From Burkholderiales bacterium (GTDB lineage Bacteria; Pseudomonadota; Gammaproteobacteria; Burkholderiales; SG8-39), in contig JADLDQ010000241.1 in the NCBI GenBank assembly GCA_020846575.1, positions 1 to 5,137 of the forward strand: a stretch of 5,137 bases of DNA, given 5' to 3'. The notes below the pieces were generated by a model. It saw only the letters and a program-made list of their open reading frames with translations. It did not search any database and had not been told where the DNA came from. How positions within the stretch are numbered: position 1 is the stretch's first letter; each line of letters begins with the position of its first letter. A program made the translations under genes and the position numbers. Shown here one piece after another: positions 1 to 5,137 of this stretch.

Positions 1-165
1 AGACCGTAGCAATAGTGCTGTCAGCACGACATGCAGAAAAACCGCCGGCCACAGGAGCACGCCGCTCGCGCTGTCCGCGACGCCAAGGTAGGCGAGATGC
101 AGCGCGACCGCGGCGACACCCGTCAGTTCCGCGCCGAGCAGCCATTGCCTGCCCTTTCGTGCCAC
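1..165 (-). CDS. Partial membrane protein, N-terminal 55 codons, runs off the window
   Basis: I do not recognise the family. Read on the minus strand from a GTG at 165-163, the frame stays open for 55 codons to the window edge. It begins with a short basic stretch (ARKGRQ) followed by two hydrophobic segments at about residues 8-28 and 35-53, separated by a small polar loop (ADSAS). This is the profile of the first two helices of an inner-membrane protein with a cytoplasmic N-terminus. GTG at 165 is preferred because GGAG (173-176) lies 7 nt upstream. A second in-frame GTG at 186-184 has no such site. The gene follows the HupE-like gene by 53 nt on the same strand and may belong to the same operon or begin a new one at the palindromes in the gap. 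The other two minus-strand frames here give Arg/Pro-rich or interrupted peptides, which supports this frame. Missing C-terminus prevents a functional call. Confidence 0.6.
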   Translation of the reverse strand, partial: MARKGRQWLLGAELTGVAAVALHLAYLGVADSASGVLLWPAVFLHVVLTALLLRS

Positions 166-171
166 GGCCGA

Positions 172-183
172 ACTCCGCGGAGT
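172..183. repeat. 12-bp perfect palindrome over a ribosome binding site
   Basis: ACTCCGCGGAGT is its own reverse complement. It sits in the gap between the HupE-like gene and the partial membrane-protein gene and contains the Shine-Dalgarno sequence of the latter. With no loop between the arms it is a better candidate for a protein-bound DNA site than for an RNA hairpin. Role inferred from position only. Confidence 0.45.
173..176 (-). promoter_or_regulatory. Ribosome binding site deciding the GTG start at 165
   Basis: GGAG on the minus strand, 7 nt before GTG 165-163. It is the only good Shine-Dalgarno match near the start of this partial membrane-protein gene. It lies inside the 12-bp palindrome at 172-183, so the two halves could pair in the mRNA and hide it. 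Confidence 0.5.
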
Positions 184-190
184 CACTACG

Positions 191-204
191 CACGAATATT
201 CGTG
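191..204. promoter_or_regulatory. 14-bp perfect palindrome, candidate operator
   Basis: CACGAATATTCGTG is its own reverse complement, with an AT-rich core in an otherwise GC-rich region. It lies 15 nt after the stop codon of the HupE-like gene (219-221), about 25 nt upstream of the next start, and 7 nt from the second palindrome at 172-183. That geometry fits the operator of a dimeric regulator acting on the downstream gene. There is no run of T after it on the minus strand, so it does not look like an intrinsic terminator. I do not recognise the site as the target of a known regulator. Confidence 0.4.
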
Positions 205-218
205 TTCGCCACGTCGGC

Positions 219-1211
219 CTAGAAGGTCGCGATTCTCTGCAGCGTCCAGAATGCCGCAATGCTGCCGATCGCATAGGCTGGGAGGCTCGCCACCCCAGCC
301 GGCCACGACCAGCGAAGGCGGCCCAGCAGCCACGCCCCGCCGGCGAATGCGGCGAGCGCGACGGCGATGAAGGCAAGCTGGCCCAGCTCGACGCCGACGT
401 TGAAGAAGGCGAGGGCGAGGGGGATCGCGTTCTGCGGCAGGCCGACTTCATGCAGCGCGCCGGCGAAGCCGAGGCCGTGCAGCAGGCCGAAGACGAAAGC
501 GATCAACCAGGGCGAACGCTGCGCGAGGCCCGGCTCGCCTCGGCGTGCCCGCAGGATTTCAGCGGCGACGAAGACGATGCTGAGCGTGATGCAGGCTTCG
601 ACCGGCGGCCCGGGAACGCTGACGTAGCCGAGCGTGGCCGCGGCAAGCGTGATGCTGTGCGCGACGGTGAATGCGGTGATCGTGCCCACCAAAAGCTTCC
701 ATCCCTGCACGAGCAACAGCAGCGCGAGCACGAAGAGAAGGTGGTCCACGCCGCCCAGGATGTGCTCCACGCCGAGGCGAAGGTACGCGCCGGCCACCTC
801 CCAGCCGGAGGGCGAGGCGGCGATCTCGAGCCATGGCTGCGACGGGCGGACGAGCGTCGACCAGCTCCGGCCATCGAGCAGCTGGACCCGCACGAGGACA
901 TCGGTGATGGTGAATTGCAGCCCGGGGAACTCGATGCGCCTGCCTGCGAAGCCTGCCGACCCGGCATCGACCGAGCGGCGCTCGAGCAGCGAATCGGGCA
1001 GCTCGTGGACGCCGGGCTCCTCGAGGTTGCGCACGCCGTCGGGGAGCTTGAGCGCGACCGGCAGGCGCATGCCGGCCAGCACCGGCGTGCGCCATTGCAC
1101 GCTGAACTTTCCCGGCGCGGTCTCTTTCAGCTCGAGGTAGGCGGGCCGCACCTCGTGCGCCCACGCGGACGGGAGGATGAGCGCAAGCAAAAGGAGCAGG
1201 GCCAGCCGCAT
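219..1211 (-). CDS. HupE/UreJ-family membrane protein (putative metal permease)
   Basis: A 330-residue protein resembling the HupE/UreJ-2 family, whose better-known relatives are linked to nickel or cobalt uptake. It has a cleavable-looking signal peptide (hydrophobic 3-16, probable cleavage after AWA at 16-18), so the mature protein would start at His19. Residues 19-140 form a soluble, beta-type domain expected in the periplasm. The membrane part, about 145-328, carries the family motifs: GVEHILGGVDHLLFVLALLL (147-166), FTVAHSITLA (181-190), the SIVFVAAE segment (211-218), FGLLHGLGFAGAL (241-253) and FNVGVELGQL (270-279). His150, His157, His185, His245 and the acidic residues beside them are candidate metal ligands. 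The ATG at 1211 lacks a clear Shine-Dalgarno sequence and lies 11 nt after the isomerase stop, so translation may be coupled. Family assignment is firm; metal and direction of transport are inferred. No hydrogenase or urease gene is in the window. Confidence 0.88.
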   Translation of the reverse strand: MRLALLLLLALILPSAWAHEVRPAYLELKETAPGKFSVQWRTPVLAGMRLPVALKLPDGVRNLEEPGVHELPDSLLERRSVDAGSAGFAGRRIEFPGLQFTITDVLVRVQLLDGRSWSTLVRPSQPWLEIAASPSGWEVAGAYLRLGVEHILGGVDHLLFVLALLLLVQGWKLLVGTITAFTVAHSITLAAATLGYVSVPGPPVEACITLSIVFVAAEILRARRGEPGLAQRSPWLIAFVFGLLHGLGFAGALHEVGLPQNAIPLALAFFNVGVELGQLAFIAVALAAFAGGAWLLGRLRWSWPAGVASLPAYAIGSIAAFWTLQRIATF

Positions 1212-1222
1212 CTGGAATTGAA

Positions 1223-2071
1223 CTACTTCGGTGGAGCAGGCAAGAGGACGGTGTACTTCGCGCGCAGGTCCTGGTAGGTCTTTTGCCAGGCCTTCTCCTT
1301 CTGCTCGGCGAGCCAGCCGCGCTTCACGTCCGTCTCGATCTCCTCGAAATCGGGCAGACGTCCGGGAATCGCCGTGTCGACGAACACCAGGTGCCAGCCG
1401 AACCCGGACTCAACTGGCCCCTGCCAGGAGCCGCCGGGCAGCTTCGCCACTGCCTTCGCGAACTGCGGGCCGAATTCTCGGCCGAGGAACTCCGGCGCGC
1501 GGTCGCGGTAGACCTCCTGGAACATGAAGCGGTCGGCAAGCTCGCGCGCGATCTTCGCGTCCTGCGGCTGGCCGGCGAGCCGGGCGAGCGCGGCCGCCGC
1601 GTCCTCGCGCGCGCGCTTGCCGCGGCGGTCGGGCGAGAAGTACAGGTGGCGGAAGCTGATGCGCGCGGGTTCGGCGAACGCCGCGCGGTTGGCCTCGTGC
1701 CAGGACTTCAACTCGGCTGGCGTGGGCTCGCGCGCGGCGGCGATGTCCTCGGCGAGGAACTGCATCTTCTGCGCCATGCGCCGCTTGACCATCTCGTCGT
1801 CCCTGTCCAGGCCCATCGCCAGCGCCTCGCGGTACAGGATCTCGGCTTGCACCTTGTTCTCGACCAGGCGCCCCAGCTCCTGCGGGGTCGGCTCGCGCCG
1901 CCATTGCACCCGGAACAGCTGCACGAGCTGGGAGATCTCTCCGGCCGTCAGGCGAATCTCCCGGGAAGAAGGCGAATCGGGCTTTCCCGCCTGCAGGAAG
2001 CGGTAGGCGCCGAACAGCAGGGCGCCGATCAGGAGGAAGTGGAGCAGCGGCTCCCGGAGCAGGCGCTTCAT
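1223..2071 (-). CDS. Membrane-anchored parvulin-type peptidyl-prolyl cis-trans isomerase
   Basis: A 282-residue protein with an uncleaved-looking N-terminal anchor (about residues 9-26, no signal-peptidase motif), then a helical SurA/PrsA-like region (about 40-135) and a PpiC/parvulin domain (about 136-245). In the domain, the first strand is SFRHLYFSP (139-147, His142). The closing block runs from FGPQFAKAVAKLPGGSWQGP (200-219) to SGFGWHLVFVD (222-232, His227). The two histidines match the paired histidines of parvulin active sites. The usual DLGWF-type stretch is replaced by EFLGREFG (194-201). A charged helix ends the protein. The expected site is the periplasmic face of the inner membrane, helping exported proteins fold. 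I chose ATG 2071 because AAGGTG lies 8 nt upstream and the protein then begins MKRLLREPLLHF, a basic-then-hydrophobic anchor. An in-frame ATG at 2095 would add eight residues and has no binding site. It lies between the DUF3604 and HupE-like genes with 30- and 11-nt gaps. Confidence 0.87.
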   Translation of the reverse strand: MKRLLREPLLHFLLIGALLFGAYRFLQAGKPDSPSSREIRLTAGEISQLVQLFRVQWRREPTPQELGRLVENKVQAEILYREALAMGLDRDDEMVKRRMAQKMQFLAEDIAAAREPTPAELKSWHEANRAAFAEPARISFRHLYFSPDRRGKRAREDAAAALARLAGQPQDAKIARELADRFMFQEVYRDRAPEFLGREFGPQFAKAVAKLPGGSWQGPVESGFGWHLVFVDTAIPGRLPDFEEIETDVKRGWLAEQKEKAWQKTYQDLRAKYTVLLPAPPK

Positions 2072-2079
2072 TGCCGGCG

Positions 2080-2085
2080 CACCTT
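2080..2085 (-). promoter_or_regulatory. Ribosome binding site deciding the ATG start at 2071
   Basis: AAGGTG on the minus strand, 8 nt before ATG 2071-2069. The alternative in-frame ATG at 2095-2093 follows the DUF3604 stop (2104-2102) by 6 nt and has no comparable site, so the shorter isomerase is preferred. Confidence 0.55.
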
Positions 2086-2101
2086 CACCATGCATTGCGG
2101 C

Positions 2102-4765
2102 CTACAGCTTCTTCTTGAGCTTCGTCTCGATCGTATCAAGCGCCTTGGTGGCGATCTGCTCCAGGATCTGCCGTCGCATCTGCTCGCGGAATGCCTGGAA
2201 CCTCTTCTGCTGTTCGGCGTTCAGCAGTGGCTCCATCCTCGCGTCGAAACTCTTGCCGATCTCGCGCAGTTGCTCCGCCTTCTTTAGCGCGCCGAGCGAT
2301 TCGTCCTTCTGCAGCGCCTGCAGCTTGCCCAGCTCCTCCTTCAGGATCGGCGCGAACTGCTGGCGCTGCTCCGCCGTCAGGCCGAGCTCGGTCGCGATCT
2401 GATTGGTCATGTCGGCGATCGGGTTGCCCGCGATCAGCGGGGTGGGGACGATCTCGTAGTTGGCGTGGCCGAACTCGTTGCTGCGCGCGCCGTAGTAGCT
2501 GGCGCCGAGCTTGTAGACGGTGATCGAGTACGGATCCTGCGATACGTAGGTGATGAGCTTGCCGCCCTCGATCCGGTATGGAGTGGTCGTTCCCTGGTAC
2601 CCCGTTCGCATCACGTTGCCATAGCCGCTCGGCATGGCGGCGTACCGACCTGCGTGAAAGAGGGTCGTGTGGCCCTCCGCGGTGAAGCTCTGGCTGAATT
2701 GCTCGCCGGTCACGTTGTTCTTCACCCAGAAGGCCTTGCCCACGATCAGCGCCTTGAGCTGCGCGTCGTTCAGAGCAACGGCGCCTTTCTTCTTCAGCTC
2801 GGCCACGGTCATGCCCGCCGGCGTGCTCTTGCGCGCCTGCGCCGATGGCGTGTACCAGATGGGCGAAGCCCAGGCGCGCTCCTGCCCGGTGAGCGGCACG
2901 ACGTCCGGCGGCGGCAGGCCGGCCTTGACCGCCTGGATCAGCGTCCAGCGCGGCGTCGGGATCTCCAGCACGCGCGCGTAGTAGAAGGCATGCAGGCTCG
3001 GGTCGAAGTCCGGGTCGGTCCACACCGCCTTGAGTTCGGCCGAGCCGGCGGAGTTGGCGTAGGTAGCCTTCTCCAGATCCACCGTGCTCTGGATCGCCGG
3101 TACGCGCCCGGTCCACTTGTCGGGCTTGCGGTTGCCCGCCCAGGCGACGTCGTAGATCTTCTCGAAGCTCTGGCCGTTCTGCGTCCAGCCCTTGATGATC
3201 TGGATGCGGTCCAGGTTCGCCGAGCTCGGGTCCTTCACCGCCCAGACCACGAACTTCGGCGCGATTCCCTTGCCGCCGGGGGGCGCCGCGGGCAGGTCCG
3301 CGCCCATCGGCACGCCGCCGGCGTAGGACTGCTTCACCCAGTCGCCGGCGTTGACGAGGTCCTTGCCGTAGCCCCAGCCGCCGAAAAAGCGCAGCCTGAT
3401 ATGCGGGCCGCTGACGCCGAAAGTCTCCTTGCGGTACATCGCGTCCCAGATCGACGCGCGCGTGTTCTCCTCGGCCCATACACCCGTCAGCCCGGCGGGA
3501 TTCTCCAGGCGGGTGTCGATCGTTTTTCCGATCATTACCCCGGCCATGCGCCGTTCCACCGAGCCGTCGATCTCCCCGTGGCCGCCGAAGAAATTGTCCT
3601 GGCGGTAGGGCGAGGCGGTGTTGTGGGAGTCGGATCCGGCGCCGAAGCCGAGCTTGTACGGGTTGTAGCCGCGCACGTCCTGCATGGCGAGCCCATCCTT
3701 CAGGGCTTGCCGGGCGAAGCTGCCGGTGATGTGATCGACCCGGCCGTTATCCTCCGGCAGCCCGAGCAGGCCGCTGAAAAGCTCGTAGCTCGCGAATTCG
3801 TCGTTGGGCGAGAGCAGCGGATGCGTCTCCGACTGACCCTTGATCTGCTTGATCTCGATCAGGCGCTCGTTGCGGTCGCGCGCGGCCGCCCAGGCGGCGT
3901 CGATCGGCCGGCCCTTGCTGTCGAGGTCGATCGGATACATCCAGCCGTCGCTCAGGTTGGCGTTGTGCGAGATGGCGAGCAGCTCGCTGCCCGCCTTGCG
4001 CTGCGTGTCCATCCAGCTCCAGAGATCCTCGGGGTGCCAGGAGTCGAGCATGGTGAACGGCATCTCCGGCAGCTTGTCGCAATCGCGGAAGAAGATGTTG
4101 CGGTGCAGGTTGCGGTTGTTGTACTGGGAGGTGTACTCGTAGGAACAGAACGCGGTGAACTTGCCGGGGCGGTTGTGCTCGTTGGCGATGTCCACGTTCT
4201 CCTTCCAGACCGTGCCTGCGACCTGCGGGGTCATGAAGGCCCTGATCGGCGGCTTCGAGGTGAGCGAAAGCAGGTACAGGAAGACCCTCTGCTGCTCTTC
4301 GGCGCTGTTGGGGTCCTTCATGACCATCGGCTGCGCCTCGGGCAGCTTGCTCACGGCGGAGCCGGGAGTGTTGGCCTGCTTGGTTACGCCGACGTACTCC
4401 GAGTGGTCTGTTACGCCCATGAAGTCCATCGGCGTGTCGATCTTGATCTCGTAGCCCATCGGGTGCTTGATGGGCTGGCCCTGCGCGTACTTGTACGCGT
4501 CGGCGGGGCCGGTCAGGCGGTTGCCGATCACCCACGCGTCCACCGACCAGCTGGTGTGGATGTGCGTTTCGCCGAAGTAGGCGTTGCGCTCGGGATTCGG
4601 CTGCGGCGCCGCGCCGGGCACCGGCGCGGGCGCTTGCGCCGCCTTCTTGGCGGCGTCCGGCGCCTCGGCCTTCTTCGCAGGGGGCTCGGGCGGCTTCTGC
4701 TCGCAGCCTCCCAGCGCCGCAAGCGCGAGGCCGGCCGCGATGGCGGCAGAAAAGCGCGAGCTCAC
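2102..4765 (-). CDS. DUF3604-family lipoprotein with C-terminal LTxxQ-type helical domain
   Basis: An 887-residue protein. The signal peptide ends in a lipobox (LGGC, Cys21). Glu22 follows, not Asp, so outer-membrane sorting is expected. A Pro/Ala/Lys-rich tether spans about 22-58. The DUF3604 part, about 60-640, begins FGETHIHTSWSVDA (64-77; His68, His70) and continues with DFMGVTDHSE (114-123; Asp120, His121), LAISHNAN (263-270; His267) and GFGAGSDSHN (373-382; Asp379, His381). These resemble the metal-binding motifs of PHP-type hydrolases, so a metal-dependent hydrolase is plausible, but family activity is unknown to me. Residues about 645-776 form a beta-rich module I cannot assign. Residues 780-887 are charged helices with LTAEQ (796-800) and LNAEQ (848-852), like the LTxxQ motif of Spy/CpxP proteins. 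The GTG start has GGGAG 9 nt upstream and gives a proper signal peptide. It leads the isomerase and HupE-like genes. Family call is strong; enzyme role is inferred. Confidence 0.9.
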   Translation of the reverse strand: MSSRFSAAIAAGLALAALGGCEQKPPEPPAKKAEAPDAAKKAAQAPAPVPGAAPQPNPERNAYFGETHIHTSWSVDAWVIGNRLTGPADAYKYAQGQPIKHPMGYEIKIDTPMDFMGVTDHSEYVGVTKQANTPGSAVSKLPEAQPMVMKDPNSAEEQQRVFLYLLSLTSKPPIRAFMTPQVAGTVWKENVDIANEHNRPGKFTAFCSYEYTSQYNNRNLHRNIFFRDCDKLPEMPFTMLDSWHPEDLWSWMDTQRKAGSELLAISHNANLSDGWMYPIDLDSKGRPIDAAWAAARDRNERLIEIKQIKGQSETHPLLSPNDEFASYELFSGLLGLPEDNGRVDHITGSFARQALKDGLAMQDVRGYNPYKLGFGAGSDSHNTASPYRQDNFFGGHGEIDGSVERRMAGVMIGKTIDTRLENPAGLTGVWAEENTRASIWDAMYRKETFGVSGPHIRLRFFGGWGYGKDLVNAGDWVKQSYAGGVPMGADLPAAPPGGKGIAPKFVVWAVKDPSSANLDRIQIIKGWTQNGQSFEKIYDVAWAGNRKPDKWTGRVPAIQSTVDLEKATYANSAGSAELKAVWTDPDFDPSLHAFYYARVLEIPTPRWTLIQAVKAGLPPPDVVPLTGQERAWASPIWYTPSAQARKSTPAGMTVAELKKKGAVALNDAQLKALIVGKAFWVKNNVTGEQFSQSFTAEGHTTLFHAGRYAAMPSGYGNVMRTGYQGTTTPYRIEGGKLITYVSQDPYSITVYKLGASYYGARSNEFGHANYEIVPTPLIAGNPIADMTNQIATELGLTAEQRQQFAPILKEELGKLQALQKDESLGALKKAEQLREIGKSFDARMEPLLNAEQQKRFQAFREQMRRQILEQIATKALDTIETKLKKKL

Positions 4766-4774
4766 GAAGATAAG

Positions 4775-4779
4775 CTCCC
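4775..4779 (-). promoter_or_regulatory. Ribosome binding site supporting the GTG start at 4765
   Basis: GGGAG on the minus strand, 9 nt before GTG 4765-4763. It supports the non-ATG start that yields the lipoprotein signal peptide of the DUF3604 protein. It lies in the 37-nt gap after the upstream gene (stop 4805-4803), which shows no terminator hairpin. Confidence 0.6.
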
Positions 4780-4802
4780 GATTGGTACGGTCAATTGCCA
4801 GC

Positions 4803-5137
4803 TCACGGAACCGGAACCACGCGGTAGTACACGCCGTTCGGGCCGAAGGCCGGCTGAAACCAGGTGCTGCCGCTCACATAGTAGTTGATACCGTTGGTAT
4901 TGATCATCTTCGCGTCGGCCGGCAGGATCCCGTAGTTCACGCCCATCACGTAGTTGACCTTTGCGCCAGCTGCGGCACCCGTCGCAAGCGCGGCGCCGGT
5001 GGCGACGCCAGCGTTGTAGGCGCTGGTCGTATTCGCGGTATTGGCGCTGCCAGCGGCGTAGCCCGACGAGTACGCGCTTGTGGTCGCTGCAGCGGTGTTG
5101 GACGACGCGATCGCCGCTCCAGTGGCCATGCCGAGTA
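4803..5137 (-). CDS. Partial Ala/Gly/Ser/Thr-rich exported-type protein, C-terminal part
   Basis: I cannot name the family with certainty. The minus-strand frame is open from the window edge (in-frame codons for Leu-Gly precede the Met at 5129) to TGA at 4805-4803, so the true start is probably outside. Numbering from that Met, residues 1-56 are almost wholly Ala, Gly, Ser, Thr, Asn and Tyr, with small-residue Gly spacing (GxAxG at 23-27 and 41-45) like glycine zippers. TTSAY occurs at 16-20 and again at 34-38, an 18-residue period. Residues 57-108 are different: a compact tail with NYGILPADAK, then repeated aromatic strands (INYYVSG, VYYRVVPVP). The tail recalls small periplasmic or surface proteins with alternating G-x-x-YY strands (a DUF6515-like look), a weak resemblance only. 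The missing N-terminus probably carries a signal peptide. It lies 37 nt upstream of the DUF3604 gene on the same strand, so cotranscription is possible but a functional link is unproven. Confidence 0.6.
   Translation of the reverse strand, partial: LGMATGAAIASSNTAAATTSAYSSGYAAGSANTANTTSAYNAGVATGAALATGAAAGAKVNYVMGVNYGILPADAKMINTNGINYYVSGSTWFQPAFGPNGVYYRVVPVP

Noticed and set aside
166..218. Intrinsic terminator after the HupE-like gene
   Set aside because: The palindromes have no loop and are not followed by a T run on the minus strand.
219..1211. Part of a hydrogenase or urease gene cluster
   Set aside because: The HupE/UreJ family name suggests it, but no hydrogenase, urease or accessory gene is visible nearby.
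15..1277. Plus-strand open frame of about 420 codons opposite the HupE-like gene
   Set aside because: Low-complexity Arg/Ala/Glu/Gly-rich composition and full overlap with a well-supported membrane-protein gene mark it as a shadow.
2068..2091. Seven-codon minus-strand ORF (MVKVRRQ) whose TGA overlaps the isomerase ATG as ATGA
   Set aside because: The overlap is suggestive of coupling, but the ORF has no ribosome binding site and its length is easily met by chance; the AAGGTG inside it serves the isomerase start.
4453..4476. 8-bp inverted repeat (AGCCCATC / GATGGGCT) with an 8-nt loop
   Set aside because: It lies inside the DUF3604 coding sequence, far from a gene end, and such short inverted repeats are common in GC-rich DNA.
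4767..4794. TTGACC plus TATCTT with 16-nt spacing as a promoter for the DUF3604 gene
   Set aside because: The match is fair, but the start of transcription would fall at or after the GTG codon and exclude the well-placed GGGAG site.
2465..4888. Long plus-strand open frame of about 807 codons opposite the DUF3604 gene
   Set aside because: It is antisense to a gene with clear domain motifs, is rich in Arg, Val, Leu and Ala as expected of a GC-rich shadow frame, and shows no recognisable motif or good start.

Overview
The window is GC-rich (I estimate mid-to-high 60s percent) and tightly packed. All recognisable genes lie on the minus strand, so transcription runs from high to low coordinates. 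The base composition, an LTxxQ-type periplasmic domain, a parvulin-type foldase and a HupE/UreJ-like permease suggest a Gram-negative proteobacterium. A betaproteobacterium is my best guess, made from style rather than from any marker gene. I see no rRNA, tRNA, CRISPR array, insertion sequence or phage gene.

Layout in transcription order: (1) 5137-4803 is the 3' part of a gene for an Ala/Gly/Ser/Thr-rich exported-type protein with a tyrosine-rich tail, cut by the window edge. (2) 4765-2102 is a large lipoprotein of the DUF3604 family (PHP-like metal-site motifs), followed by an unassigned beta-rich module and an LTxxQ-type (Spy/CpxP-like) helical tail. (3) 2071-1223 is a membrane-anchored parvulin-type peptidyl-prolyl isomerase. 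(4) 1211-219 is a HupE/UreJ-family membrane protein with a signal peptide and a periplasmic N-terminal domain. (5) 165-1 is the N-terminal 55 codons of a small-residue/leucine-rich membrane protein that leaves the window. This last gene is easily missed because it has a GTG start and no stop in the window.

Gaps are short (37, 30, 11 and 53 nt) and none holds a convincing intrinsic terminator, so genes 2 to 4 are probably one transcript. The 53-nt gap before gene 5 holds two adjacent perfect palindromes, one covering the Shine-Dalgarno sequence of gene 5. This is the best candidate regulatory site in the window.

Working model (inference): genes 2 to 4 form an envelope cassette in which a putative metal-dependent hydrolase-like lipoprotein is made together with a periplasmic foldase and a putative metal permease. 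The substrate, the metal and any physical interaction cannot be read from the sequence. No mobile or defence system is visible; the most unusual element is the three-part DUF3604 protein.
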